A stretch of DNA of 64,000 nucleotides, from assembly GCA_030429545.1 (NCBI GenBank), contig JAUIFF010000001.1, forward strand, positions 903,599 through 967,598. Direction: 5' to 3'. The DNA is from Polyangia bacterium (GTDB taxonomy: Bacteria; Myxococcota_A; Polyangia; Nannocystales; Nannocystaceae). The notes beneath the pieces were generated by a model that made no database searches, was not told the origin of the DNA, and worked only from the letters and a program-made list of their open reading frames with translations. The translations under genes were made by a program, and so were the position numbers. Below are positions 45,826 to 60,300 of this stretch, piece by piece. The number at the start of each line of letters is the position of its first letter. The first letter of the stretch is position 1.

Positions 45826-45871
45826 TCCGGCGGCGCGTACTTCGGGGGGAGTACGCGTCGCCGGAGTTTTT
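45826..45871 (+). terminator. Strong Rho-independent terminator
   Basis: A 15-bp stem, TCCGGCGGCGCGTAC (45826-45840) and GTACGCGTCGCCGGA (45851-45865), with one mismatch and a 10-nt loop, is followed by GTTTTT. It faces the plus strand and lies between the 28-codon gene and dnaE. Confidence 0.9.
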
Positions 45872-45979
45872 ACTGGGCTGAGGTTTTACCTGCAGTCAAC
45901 CGGCGGCGCTGGAGGATGCCAACATCCGGCGCGCAAATCAGAGCCGATTGCGGCGCGGTTTTAGGGTAGCTTGCTGACC

Positions 45980-49651
<3,672 letters not shown>

Positions 49652-49660
49652 CCGCGTTTG

Positions 49661-49726
49661 TTGCAGCTACATAGGTCGCGAAGGGCCGCTTCGCTAGGCT
49701 TGCGTCAGTAGTTGCAGCTACATAGT
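49661..49726. repeat. Two 15-bp direct repeats after dnaE
   Basis: GTTGCAGCTACATAG occurs as a near-complete copy (TTGCAGCTACATAG, 49662-49675) and at 49712-49726, 51 bp apart. Both contain the dispersed palindrome TGCAGCTACA. They lie 10 bp after the dnaE stop, just before the tandem array. Confidence 0.7.
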
Positions 49727-49736
49727 TGGACGCTGT

Positions 49737-50112
49737 GGCCGGGCAGCGCCGCTATGAGTGCACCGCTTGCAGGTCGTCCGATGCTCAAGGCCGGGCAGCG
49801 TCGCTATGAGTGCATCCGCTTGCGCCGGCGTGACGGCAGCTCCACAGGTCGTCGGATACTCAAGGCCGGGCAGCGCTATGAGTGCATCCGCTTGCGCCGG
49901 CAGTTGTAGCTCCCACAGGTCGTCGGATACTCAAGGCCGGGCAGCGTCGCTATGAGTGCATCCGCTTGCGTTGGCGTGACGGCAGCTCCACAGGTCGTCG
50001 GATACTCAAGGCCGGGCATCCGCTTGCGCCGGCAGTTGTAGCTCCACAGCTCGTCGGATACTCAGTCCGGGCAGCGTTATGAGTGCATCCGCTTGCGTCG
50101 GCGTCGGCGTGA
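49737..50112. repeat. Tandem repeat derived from the 3' end of the TPR/zincin gene
   Basis: Units begin with CAAGGCCGGGCAGCG and end with GGTCGTCGGATACT. They lie at 49786-49860 (75 bp), 49861-49931 (71), 49932-50006 (75) and 50007-50062 (56, internal deletion), with a decayed unit before (about 49737-49785). The last partial unit (from 50063) is the real end of the gene at 50077-51396. Each unit keeps the tail codons (ATGAGTGCATCCGCTTGCG on the plus strand). Units alternate between two versions, one with GTGACGGCAGCTCCAC and one with AGTTGTAGCTCC, which suggests duplication of a dimer. The array is non-coding because each copy follows the gene's own stop. Confidence 0.85.
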
Positions 50113-51396
50113 CGGCTGCTCTTCTTCGGCGGTTTCCACCGGTTTTTGTGGCTCGTCGGGGAGGGGCGCCAGCCCGAGAGCTTCGCGGCGGTCGTTGTCG
50201 AGCTCGAAAAACGTCGCGAGTTCTTCGAGGACCGCAACGTGGAGCTCGTCGGCGAACTGCTCGGGTGAGCGACAGATCCGCATGAGGTTGCGCCGGTAGA
50301 CAGCGAGCCCGGTCAGCTCTGGTTGGGCATCTGCTTGGTTTGCGGGTGGGGTACTTGCTAATGCAAGTACTGCCGTGCGCGGGTCGATGCCCTCGAGCAC
50401 AAGTTCGAGGCTGGGGACCTCATGTATCAACACGATTAATGCGACACGACGTTTGCTGAGCTCGCGCAGGGCTTTGTCGCGGCACGACCCGAGGATTTCG
50501 ACCACCATGCGATGCACCTGGGCGGCGTTGGGCAGCCAACTTGGAGCCTTAAACTGGGAATCTAGGCGAAAGACTCGTAGCGCCGCATGACAGGCGATCC
50601 GCGGGCGGCCGGTGAGATACTCGGCTTCGGACAGGAGGTACCAGCTGTCGGCATGCTGAGGGGCATGCCGCACAAGTGCGCGGAGGATCGGTGCGGCGAT
50701 ATCTTCGCGGGAAAGATCGAGCCACAGCTGGCAAAATCGTTGGACCGCGTGCACAAGTCGCGCATGGGTTGCGTGGCGCTCATCCTCGTCGAGAGGTGCT
50801 CCGTCCTCGTCAAGGTCGAGAGCTTCGATGCCCGTGTCACCGATTTCTTTGGCATCCGACGACTCCGTTAACAGCCAGGTCTCGTCGTCACCATCATCTG
50901 GCATTTGGGTCAGGTAACGGACTTCGCGGTAGTGACCGATGCGGTCGAGACGTGACGCGACGGCTTCAAGTCGTCTTAGTTGAGCTTCGGCCTCAGCCGC
51001 GAGGAGCTCGAGATCGAGGCGATCGAGTGCGCCGACGTGTTCGAGGTCGAGGCCGTCTTCGCAAAGTTGAAGTGCGTGGGCAGGATCTCCGAGATCGAAT
51101 AGGGCAATTTGTGCCGCGGCGAAGTAGGGCTCGAAATAGTCCGGGTCGAGCTCGATCGCGGTCTCGTACCAGCGAAGACTCTCGGCGGGCTCCTCTTCGG
51201 CAAGTGAGATCGCACCGAGGAGAACTGCCGCATCTGGCGCGTCAGGGCGCAATCGGCGGGCGTGATTTGCGGAGTGGCGCGCGGCATCGTGCTGCGCGCG
51301 CTCGAGTAATGACCACCCGCGGTCGAGGTGAGCCGCATACCGGCTGGTCTCGCCAAACCCGGTGTCTTCGATATCGTCGGTGCCCTCGGTATCCAT
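50077..51396 (-). CDS. TPR protein with an inactive zincin-like domain
   Basis: The 439-residue protein has TPR-like helices (about 20-135 and 200-285, including LLGAISLAEEEPAESLRWYE). It continues with a C-terminal part that follows the Zincin_1 (PF06262) pattern: RVALIVLIHEVPSLELVLEG, then LTGLAVYRRNLMRICRSPEQ and FADELHVAVLEELATFFELD. In active members the last segment carries HExxH; here it reads EELAT, so both His are missing and the site cannot bind zinc. The tail is SRRRRRKRMHS. A perfect 8-bp inverted repeat lies inside the gene (50351-50370). The gene end has been duplicated downstream as a tandem array. It may act as a scaffold. Confidence 0.85.
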   Translation of the reverse strand: MDTEGTDDIEDTGFGETSRYAAHLDRGWSLLERAQHDAARHSANHARRLRPDAPDAAVLLGAISLAEEEPAESLRWYETAIELDPDYFEPYFAAAQIALFDLGDPAHALQLCEDGLDLEHVGALDRLDLELLAAEAEAQLRRLEAVASRLDRIGHYREVRYLTQMPDDGDDETWLLTESSDAKEIGDTGIEALDLDEDGAPLDEDERHATHARLVHAVQRFCQLWLDLSREDIAAPILRALVRHAPQHADSWYLLSEAEYLTGRPRIACHAALRVFRLDSQFKAPSWLPNAAQVHRMVVEILGSCRDKALRELSKRRVALIVLIHEVPSLELVLEGIDPRTAVLALASTPPANQADAQPELTGLAVYRRNLMRICRSPEQFADELHVAVLEELATFFELDNDRREALGLAPLPDEPQKPVETAEEEQPSRRRRRKRMHS

Positions 51397-51556
51397 AGGC
51401 AGGAGGTGGGTATAGCACGGTGTACCCGCCCAACTCGATGCGCTCGGTTCTTTGAATTCTCACCCTGCGACCGGCCGTGCAGGAGTGTCTTTGCGGGATT
51501 TATGCATTTTTTGGAAAGCTCGGCGAAAATCGCCGGGTCGCAGTATGGTGCGTGGC

Positions 51557-53275
51557 ATGAAGACTTGGAGGGGAGTGCACTTTGCGCTGATGGCATGCCT
51601 GGCGTCGGGTGTTGGTTGCCGGGGCCCGACAGGTCCTCGCCGCGACTCCCCTGTGACCCCGGGAGTTCTGTCTCCCAAGCAAGTCGACCCGAAATTTGCC
51701 GCCGACTGGGATGCGGTCCGCCGGGCACAGGAGCAGGACCCTGGCAGCGATGGGGTGCGTGAAGCTGCTGACAAGTTACTTGCGCGGCAGCCCCCGATGA
51801 ACCTGCGTGTCGCGGCGGTGCAAGCTAAGGCTGGCTACGCATACGCGAACGGCAATGACCCCGAAGTTGTCCGATTTGCCGACGAAATGTTGCGCGCAGT
51901 TGAGGAAGCCGGTGGTCTCGAGCCATCTGAGCAGCACCTGATTGTCGGGCTTCAGCGTTTGCGGGCACTCGCACTCGCGCGGTCGGGGGATCCGGGACGT
52001 GCGCTTCAACAACTCAATGAGCTCGCACTCGAGCAGGCGATCCCAGAAGTCGAACTCGTGATCGCCCAGGCGACGGCCTTTGATCGTGCGGGTAAGACTC
52101 CCGAAGCGGTGTTGGCCTATGTTCGCTGGCGTGCCCAGGCTCCAGACGGCTCGGCCGATGCCGCGTTCGCACGTCATCGGCTGTCGTCGCTGGCACCCAC
52201 GCTCGCCCCGAGCCAGCTCGAGAAGTTGGCGAGACAAGTTTCTGGCACCCCAGCCGCGGAATGCCTGCTCGGGTTTGCAGGACAACCAGTTGCCGAAAGC
52301 GGCACATCGTGGGTCAAGCTCGAGTGTGTGCCGGCCGGAAGTGGACAACATATTGGGATCCTCTTGCCGCGGACGGGGCGCTTTGCTGGGTTGTCGGACA
52401 CCCACTATGCCGCGGCACTTGCGGCTGTTCGCGTGCTCGAGTCCGGTCAGGGGGGGATGTCTGTGATTTGGGCCGATAGTGGCTCAACCCCCGAAGAAGC
52501 GCAAAAAGCGGCCTCCGGGTTGCTGCAACAGGGGGTCACAACCCTGATTGGACCGGTTGGCTCAAAAAATGTCCGAGCGGTTGCCGAACTTGCCAAGGGG
52601 CAAGCCGCTGTCCTGGTCCCGGGGGAAGGTCGCGGCGCGGCAAAGGGGGTGGCGCCCAGCCTCGAAGCTCGAGGAGCCGTGTTGGTGGCCTATGCCAAGT
52701 CCCGGGGGACGACCAAGTTGGCGGTTTTGGGGCCACCTTCGGGGTACACCCGTAGAGTAGTCGGGGCGATGCAGCGTGAGGCGAGCAAGCTCGGTGTCCA
52801 GATAAACTTTGTCGAATATCCGGCGAGTGAGACGAGCTTTCGCAAGACCCTGGCGCCGCTACTGCCCGGCCTGCGCAAGGGTACTGGACTCGTCGTTGTC
52901 GACCGGATCAAGCGCGCCGAATTGGTGCTTCGCCAGCTGGCCCGCGACGGGCTTTCACCAGCGAAAACCCTTGTCCTGGCGACGGGCGAGGGTGTTGGCG
53001 AGGAAAACCTGAAAGATGCCAAAGGCTTGTTCGACGGTGTCGCAATCGCGCCGGTCGCCTGGCCCGACGGCGAAACGGGGTTTGCCGACTTCTACCGCCA
53101 ACAGGAAGGCACAGGGCCTGACGACCAGGCATGGCTGGTATGGAGAGCCCTCTCACAGGCTTGGCGGGGTGAGCCTGGGAATTCCACTCCTGCTGCCGGA
53201 ATCGTCATAGTAGAAGGTGGCCGCCTTGTCCTCGACCCGTTCAACCAACAAGCCACGCTCCAGCCGCCGGAATAG
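51557..53275 (+). CDS. Lipoprotein of the LpoA/LivJ-like type
   Basis: The 572-residue protein has a lipoprotein signal (VHFALMACLASGVGC, Cys21), a TPR-like helical part (about 50-245) and a type-1 periplasmic binding-protein fold (about 265-560). The latter begins HIGILLPRTGRFAG and continues with TLIGPVGSKNVRAVAELA, KLAVLGPPSGYTRR and GLVVVDRIKRAELVLRQL. This two-part layout is that of LpoA, which activates the cell-wall synthase PBP1A, and of related amino-acid-binding proteins. Which of the two applies is not clear. Start codons at 51452 and 51545 would move the signal away from the N-terminus. The rlmB gene follows, with its start near or within the 3' end. Confidence 0.88.
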   Translation: MKTWRGVHFALMACLASGVGCRGPTGPRRDSPVTPGVLSPKQVDPKFAADWDAVRRAQEQDPGSDGVREAADKLLARQPPMNLRVAAVQAKAGYAYANGNDPEVVRFADEMLRAVEEAGGLEPSEQHLIVGLQRLRALALARSGDPGRALQQLNELALEQAIPEVELVIAQATAFDRAGKTPEAVLAYVRWRAQAPDGSADAAFARHRLSSLAPTLAPSQLEKLARQVSGTPAAECLLGFAGQPVAESGTSWVKLECVPAGSGQHIGILLPRTGRFAGLSDTHYAAALAAVRVLESGQGGMSVIWADSGSTPEEAQKAASGLLQQGVTTLIGPVGSKNVRAVAELAKGQAAVLVPGEGRGAAKGVAPSLEARGAVLVAYAKSRGTTKLAVLGPPSGYTRRVVGAMQREASKLGVQINFVEYPASETSFRKTLAPLLPGLRKGTGLVVVDRIKRAELVLRQLARDGLSPAKTLVLATGEGVGEENLKDAKGLFDGVAIAPVAWPDGETGFADFYRQQEGTGPDDQAWLVWRALSQAWRGEPGNSTPAAGIVIVEGGRLVLDPFNQQATLQPPE

Positions 53276-53306
53276 GTCGGGGAAGCGTCACCTCGCTGGC
53301 GTCGCA

Positions 53307-54050
53307 TTGCCAAAGCGCCCGTACTGGATTCCCGGAGAGCGGGCCGTGACCGAAGTTCTTCGCGGAGAAAGTGCGCGTGTCCGCCACCTGTTTGTGCGCG
53401 AAGGCAAACAACCCTCGCGCGAAATCGAAGAGCTGGCCGCGGCCGCAGAGGTGACGGTCTCGCAATACCGCCGGGAGCAGCTCGAGGGGATTGTTGAGCC
53501 GTCGGTCGCGCGAGGAGTCATGGCGCTCGCCGAGCCTCCCAAAATGTTTGAGTGCGAGGACTTGGTGGCGACCGCCGGCGACGGCCGCTCGCTACTGCTT
53601 GCCCTCGACGGTGTGCAAGACCCACAAAACCTCGGTGCCCTGTTGCGTTCGGCAGAATTTTTCGGCTGTGAAGGTGTGTTTTGGCCCCGCGATCGCGCCG
53701 CCCCGCTAGGACCTACGGTTGTCCGGGCTTCGGCGGGCGCGAGCGAGCGCGTGCGGATGTGTTCGACCGTGAACCTCGCGCGTGCATTCGAAACATGTAA
53801 ACAGGCGGGCTACTGGATCATTGGCACAGTTGCCGAACCGACTGCACCGAGCCTGCAACACGCGATCGCGCAGGGGTTGCCCGACAAACTCGTGGTCGTG
53901 ATGGGCTCCGAGGAGCGTGGTGTGCGGAGGTTGACCCGCGAACGCTGCGATTTTTTGGTGACGATTCCCCAAAAAGGGTCTGTTGCATCGCTGAACGTTT
54001 CGGCAGCAGCTGCGGTTGTGTTGTCAGCGATCGCTTGGCGTCCCGAGTGA
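53307..54050 (+). CDS. rlmB: 23S rRNA 2'-O-methyltransferase (RlmB/SpoU family)
   Basis: SPOUT-class methyltransferase with motif 1 ALDGVQDPQNLGALLRSAEF, motif 2 VVVMGSEERGVRR and motif 3 IPQKGSVASLNVSAAAAV, preceded by the substrate-binding domain (PYWIPGERAVTEVLRGE). These are the AdoMet knot and catalytic motifs of RlmB, which methylates a guanosine of 23S rRNA. Relatives that modify tRNA (TrmH) share the motifs, so the exact target is a guess from length and N-domain. Starts at GTG 53217 (overlapping the preceding gene by 59 bp) and TTG 53307 are both possible; the latter fits the family N-terminus better. Confidence 0.9.
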   Translation: MPKRPYWIPGERAVTEVLRGESARVRHLFVREGKQPSREIEELAAAAEVTVSQYRREQLEGIVEPSVARGVMALAEPPKMFECEDLVATAGDGRSLLLALDGVQDPQNLGALLRSAEFFGCEGVFWPRDRAAPLGPTVVRASAGASERVRMCSTVNLARAFETCKQAGYWIIGTVAEPTAPSLQHAIAQGLPDKLVVVMGSEERGVRRLTRERCDFLVTIPQKGSVASLNVSAAAAVVLSAIAWRPE

Positions 54051-54353
54051 GGTCTCTCGGCACCTACGTGCGGGAATTTCGCAATTTACGCGAAGCACTC
54101 AACCGCGAAAATTGCGCTCCGGTTCGGGGTGCATACATGGTCGAACCTAGGGCATTCCCGCAATTGACGCACCCCAAACCATGTGCGTTGTGCGTGGTTG
54201 GACCGTCACACGACAAAGACATTTTTTGCCCGAATTAGGCACGTAAACACCTGGATTCAAGCCCCGATCTTGGCGACCATGTGGGACCCAGGCCAGCGGA
54301 TGCCGGCGGGGAGTGCTGGCTTGGCCTTCGCTTCGCGGCTCCCCGAAGTTCCT
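54051..54353. other. Intergenic region before the giant TPR gene
   Basis: About 300 bp without a gene. It contains the hairpin at 54080-54116, an inexact repeat of GGGGTGC/CGCACCCC (54127-54172) and the palindrome variant GGTGCATACA near 54129. A promoter for the giant gene should be here, but no clear -35/-10 pair was recognised. Confidence 0.5.
54080..54116. promoter_or_regulatory. Near-perfect inverted repeat upstream of the giant gene
   Basis: CGCAATTTACGCG (54080-54092) and CGCGAAAATTGCG (54104-54116) are complementary except for one A-A mismatch, with an 11-bp spacer. There is no T-tract, so an operator or a stable RNA hairpin is likelier than a terminator. Confidence 0.55.
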
Positions 54354-57300
54354 ATGTCTGAACTCTCCTCCGCTCTCACTCACTATCTACGCTCTCTCAA
54401 TGATTCGGAGAGCCGTGCCGCACTCGAGACTGCTCTCGGTGACATCGATGTCGTCACGGCACGGGCCGAGTCCAAGAAAAACCCTGCCTCGATCGAGGCG
54501 GCAGCGACGTTGCTGGGGAGGTTGATCCTCGACGGCGAAGATGCTGCCGAGGTGGTCAAGGCCGCCAAGCTCATCGCCCAACGGGCGCCGCGTAATGCCG
54601 ATGGTAACGCGGTTGCATTGTTGGCGGGCACGGCGGTTTGGAAAGTCGGGGGCAACACAAAAGTTGCCGAACCGTACTTTCGCCGTGTACGTCGCAAAGA
54701 CCCAGCTAGTCCTGCACTACTGGCGTTTTACCGCGAGGTCTACGGAGAGCCGAAGGATGCCAGCCAGCTCATGCAGGTGTTGGTCTCAGCCCGGCGTGCC
54801 GTCAAAGACGATCCGGCCCGCAGGTTCAAGTTGGCCGAGGAGATGGCCAGCCTGGCTGAGGACAAACTAGGCAGTGTCGACCGTGCCATCGAAGTTTGGC
54901 GCAGCGTTCTGCGGGAAGACGGCTACGACCAACGTGCGGCCCAAGCATTGATGCGGCTGTACCGTGCCGGCGAGAAGTGGACCGCCCTGGTCGAGCTGCT
55001 CAAAGACGAGTTTGAGCGCATCGAAGACACGCCGGAGAACCGTGAGCAACGGATCGGAAGCCTCCTCGAAATCGCCGAGTTGTACCGCGATCAACTCAAC
55101 CTCGATGCGATGGCGCTCTCGACCTTGCAGCGGATTTTAGACATCGATCCGCGGCACGACGGCAGCCTCAAAGCCCTGGCCGAAACCTACGGGAATGCCG
55201 GCCGCTGGAATGACCTGCTCGCTGTGTACAACCGGCTCGTTGATGCTGCACGCAAGGACGACGACGTTCCGCGGCAGATCGATATGCTTTTGCGAATCTC
55301 GGAGATTTACCTCGACGAACTCCGGGATCCCAAACAGGGGCTTTTGCCCCTAGAAGAAGTTCTCAAGCTCGAGCCCAAACAAAAGCAGGCGAGGGCGCTG
55401 ATGGCCCGCGCCTACGAGTTGCGCGGCGACTGGGATGCGCTGGTCGAACTCTACCGCGAGCATCTCCAAGGCAGCGATGAGCAGGAGTCGTGCGAGATCC
55501 GCTGCAAGGTCGCTCGCCTGTACCAGGAGCGCTACAACGACGACGAGCAAGCGATTGCTGCCTGGAATGAAGTCCTCGAATTTCACGGCGACGTCGACGA
55601 AGCCCTAGCTGCCCTTGCGAGCCTGTACGAAAAGTCATCTCGCTGGGCCGAAGCTGCCGAGGTTTTGCACCGCCAAATCCACGGCACGCCCGACACCAAC
55701 CGTGCGATCGAGCTGCTGACGCATCTTGCCTCACTGTACCTCGATCGTCTCAACGATCGCCCACAATCCCTGCGCATGTGGGAAGAGGTTGCACGCCTGG
55801 CTCCAGGTCATGCAGATGCCGTCAACACCCTACAAACTGCGTATATCGCCGATCAGCGGTGGCAGGATCTGGAGCGTCTCTACGAGCGGATGGAGCGACT
55901 TGCGGATCTTCTCGACATCTTGATGAGTGCAGCTGCAACGATCTCGGAGGTCGACGAGCAGGTCAAGGTGTACCTACAAGTAGCAAGTATCTGTCGCGAC
56001 AAACTCAGCGACGCCGCCCGTGGCACCGAGGCCCTCGAAAAAGTTCTTGCGCTACAGCCTGACAACCAAGATGTCGCCCACGAACTGCTCCCGATCTATC
56101 ACGCACAAAATCGCTGGGATCGCCTGATCGTCACGCTCGAGGGCATGTTGGCCCACGTCGGCAACGACGACGATCGGCTCGATCTGATCGCCCGGATCCG
56201 TGACGTCGCCTCGCAAAAGCTCAACGACCCGGCGCTTGCCATGGTTTGGGCCGGACGCGCCTACACCCTGCGCCCCGACGACGAGGTGCTGCGCGCAGGT
56301 CTCGAAAGTGCTGCGGAGCGCAGCAACGATTGGGTCAAACTCACCGAGCTGTTTGAAGAGCGGCTGCACAGTGACGAGTGCGGCGAGACCGAGCGCCTCG
56401 AGTTGCTCGACAAACTCGCCGAGATTGCCCGCGATCGCCAGGGAGACCTGGAGCGGGCACAGGTGTACCTGCAACGAATCATCGAGCTCGATCCGACCAA
56501 TGAGTCGGCCCTGACATCGCTCGAGGACATCTACTCGATCACGGAGAACTGGGCGCTGCTCGCCGGTATCTACAACCGCCGCCTCGAGCATGCCGGTGGC
56601 TACACGGCCAGGGTGATGCTGCTGCGCCAACTGGCGCGGATCAACGAGGAGAAACTCGGAGAACTCGAGGCCGCCGTTGCCCGCTACGAGGAGGTCCTCG
56701 AGCTCATTCCCGGCGATGCCGAAGCACTCGATAGCCTCACCCGGTTGCACCGCAATCGCCAGGCGTGGGCCGAGCTCACCGAGGTTCTCAACCGCCGGTT
56801 GCAACTCATCGACGACTCGGGCGACCAGGTCTCGCTGTTGTTTGAGCGTTCTAAGGTTTACGCAGAGCGCCTACACGATGCCGAGAAGGCACTTGAGGGG
56901 TTTTTGCAAATCCTCGAGATCGAACCTGACCACCTGCCGACGATCGATGCGCTCGAGCATCTTCGGCGCGCCCATTCAGGGGTCGCACTCACGATCATGC
57001 GGGCGTTGTTGCCGTACTACCGCAGCATTCAAGACCGCGTGCGTGAGGCCCAGGCGATGGAAGTCATCGCCGCCCACGAAGCTGACCTGGGTGTGCGCCG
57101 CCTGCAGCTCAACGAACTGCTGACCATCTACAACCGCCTAGGCGGCCGAGAGGTCGACATGTTGCGGGTGCGGATGCTGTTGTTCGAGACCGATCCGCCC
57201 GACTCCGAAACCCGTGCGGGTATTCGCCAACAGGCGGAGCAGCTCGACAGCCTGCCAACACTTGCAGATACATACGAAAAAGCCCTGGCGCATATCGCCG

Positions 57301-60300
57301 AGCGCATCAACAAGGCCGAACTCGCCGGGCGCAAACCCGCCGAAGTCGACCAAAATTTGCGCCGCGAACTGCGAATCGAGTTGGCTGCGTTGCTGCGCGA
57401 CAATCTCGATCGCGCCGGCGATGCCGAGAAGGTCTACCAATCGATCCTCGACATCGAAGAGGCGCACCAAGAGGCCTACGAGAGCCTCGACGAGTTGCTG
57501 CGGGCCCGCAGTGCCCACGAGGAACTCGCCAAGCTCTACCGCCGTCGCGCCGACGCGATCTTCGAGCCCAACGAGCAACGCGAGCTACTCAACAAGATCG
57601 TCAAACTGGCCCGCTACGCCCTCGACGACAACACCATGGCCACCCGCACGGCCGAGGAGTTGCTCGACCTAGAGCCCGAAGACCTGGCGACGATCGAATT
57701 GCTGGCCGGCATGTACGAGCAAAGCGAATCGTCGGAAGACCACTACGCGCTCGAGGAATTGCTCGGGCGCTGGATGGAGTTGGTCGAGGACGAGACGACC
57801 CGCAATCAAATTGCCTGTCGCCGTGCAGCCCTGCGCAAGAACAAGTTGGGCGATGCCTTCGGTGCGATCGATCTGCTCGGTCCGATCGTCGAGGGCAACC
57901 CCAGCCACACCGAGGCGCTCAAACTTCTCGAAGAACTGCTCACCGTCGCCGATGTGCAGCTACAAGTAGCTACGGTGCTGGAGCCCATCTACGTCGAGTT
58001 GGGCGACCACGAATCCCGGGTTCGGGTGTTGCGAGTGCGGCGTTCACTGGCCGAGCGCCAGGGGTCGATCGATGAGGCAACTTCGTTCCTGATCCAGATC
58101 GCACAGATCGAGGAGGCCCAACTCAACCGTCCCGAGGAGGCCTTTGAGGCGCTTTGCGAGGCCTACTTGGTCGATCCTCGGCGGCTCGACACCCGCAGCG
58201 AGGTTCAACGCTTGGGCATTGAGCTCGGCAAGCTGCGCGACCTCGTCGATGTTTGGCGGGCCGCGATCGATCGTGTGAACGATCGTCTGATCAAGATCGA
58301 CCTGCTCAATCGAACAGGTGCACTTCTCGACGAGCACCTGCAGGATATCGACGGTGCCCGCGCGGCGTACTCCGAGCTGTTTGAGCTCGATCCGCCCGAC
58401 TCGGCACTCGCCAAAAAAGTTGCATCTGCACTTGTCCGGTTGCATCGCGCCGCCGGCGATCCAGCGGCATTGGTCGAGGCCCTGCGCGCACTGAGCCGGC
58501 ATACCGTCGAGCTCGAACAGCAGGTTTCGATCGCCCTCGAGACAGCTCAGATTCTCGAGTCGCAGCTCGAAGACCAGTCGGGGGCTGCAGCCGCCTACTA
58601 CGAGGTGCTCGACCTCGATCCCGAAAACTTCACCGCGCTCGATGCACTCGAGCGGCTGTTTGTCTCGCTCGAAGATTGGGACCAGCTGTGCGATGTGCTG
58701 CGCCAGCGAATCGAAGTTGTCGAACAAGATGACGAAAAGGCCAGGTTGTGGCGCAAGGTCGGCGAGGTCCAACGCGACCACGCGATGAACCCCCATGCCG
58801 CCATCGAGGCATTCCAATGGATCATCGACCTCGATGTCAGCGAGCACGATACGGTTGCTGCCCTCGACGCGATGGTCGGCATCAACAGCGAGCGTGAGCA
58901 GTGGGGCGATGTCGAGGAGGGACTGCGCCGGTTGACAGACCTCGCCACCAGCGACGAGGACCGGGCCAACCTCATGGTGCGGACGGCCGAAGTTGTGGGC
59001 GACAAGCTTTTTCGCCACCAGGATGCTGTCGACATTCTCGTCAGCGTGCTCGGGCTCGACCCGATGCATGAGCATGCACGTAAATTGTTGGTGGTGTTCC
59101 TCGACCAAGACCAAACACGGGAGCGCGTGATCGAAATCCTGCGTCCGCTTTACGAGGCTGAGCAGGATTGGGAAGCGCTGCTTGACCTCGAAGAGCGCCG
59201 TGCCAGCCATTTGCCCGCCGGCCCCGAACGAATCGCAGCGCTGATGCGGGTTGCCGAAACCCACGAGCAACGCCTTGGCGACCCAGCCCGTGCGTTCCAG
59301 GTACTGTGCCAGCTGATGATTTCGGCCGGCGATCAACCCGATTTGCCCAAGGTCATCGCCGAGGTTGAACGCATTGGAGCCGCGCCCGAGCATGCTGAAG
59401 CACTGCTAAACGCCTACCGCGATGCTGTCGACAACGTGCTCGACTCTGAGGTGATGTTGCAGGTACTGCGCAACATGGGCCAGGTCGCGCTCGGTCGGCT
59501 CAATCGCCTAGAGGAGGCGCGCCAAGCCTACGAGCGCGTGCTCGAGTTGGCCCCAACCGACGGGCGAGCACTCGATGCCCTCGAGCTTATTTACGTCAGC
59601 GAAAGCGACGACGAAGCCCTGGCAGATCTTTTGTGTCGGCGGGCCGAATCGGCCGAAGATCCGCAGCGACGCGATGAGTATTGGATTCGTGCCGCCGAGA
59701 TTTTTGCCGGCCAACTCGGGCGCCCGGAGGAAGCTGTCGATCTCTACGAGCGGCTGTCCCCCGAGGCCCAATCGCGGCCGCGGGTTCGCAATGCCCTCGA
59801 ACCGTTGTATGAGCAAGTAGAGCGGTTCCTCGATTTGGCAACCTTCCTCGAGCGCAAACTCGAAGAGGGCCTCGACCCCGACGAACAGGTCGGCCTGCGC
59901 CTGCGTCTGTCTGAGCTCTACGGGCTCAAGCTCGAAAACCCCGAGGATGGCCTGCGCCACTTTGCTGAGGGCCTGCGCCTCGATCCCGAGCGCGCCCTGT
60001 CCCAGGGAGACCTCGACCGCTACCTCGGCGAAGAAAACTTGCGTCAGCAAGTTGTTGACCGGTTGGTGCCGGCCTTCACCGAAATCGCCGACTGGCCGCG
60101 GCTCATCCAGATCCACGAACTCCGGCTCGAGGGCGCGGATAGCCCGGATGAGCAGGTCGAGATCCTGACGGAAATAGCTCACCTGCTAGAGACCCAGGTC
60201 GAGGATCTCGATCGTGCTTACGAGGCCTTCAAGCGGGTGTTCAAAGCCAAGCCAGAGCATGTGAAGGGGCGGGCGCAACTCAGCCGCCTGGCCGCTGTGC

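Noticed and set aside
49737..50112. Tandem array after dnaE as CRISPR
   Set aside because: Units are contiguous with no unique spacers, and they copy the end of the neighbouring gene.
58044..59393. A 449-codon minus-strand open frame inside the giant TPR gene
   Set aside because: It lies wholly within a well-supported coding frame, and its apparent protein mirrors the repeat codons.
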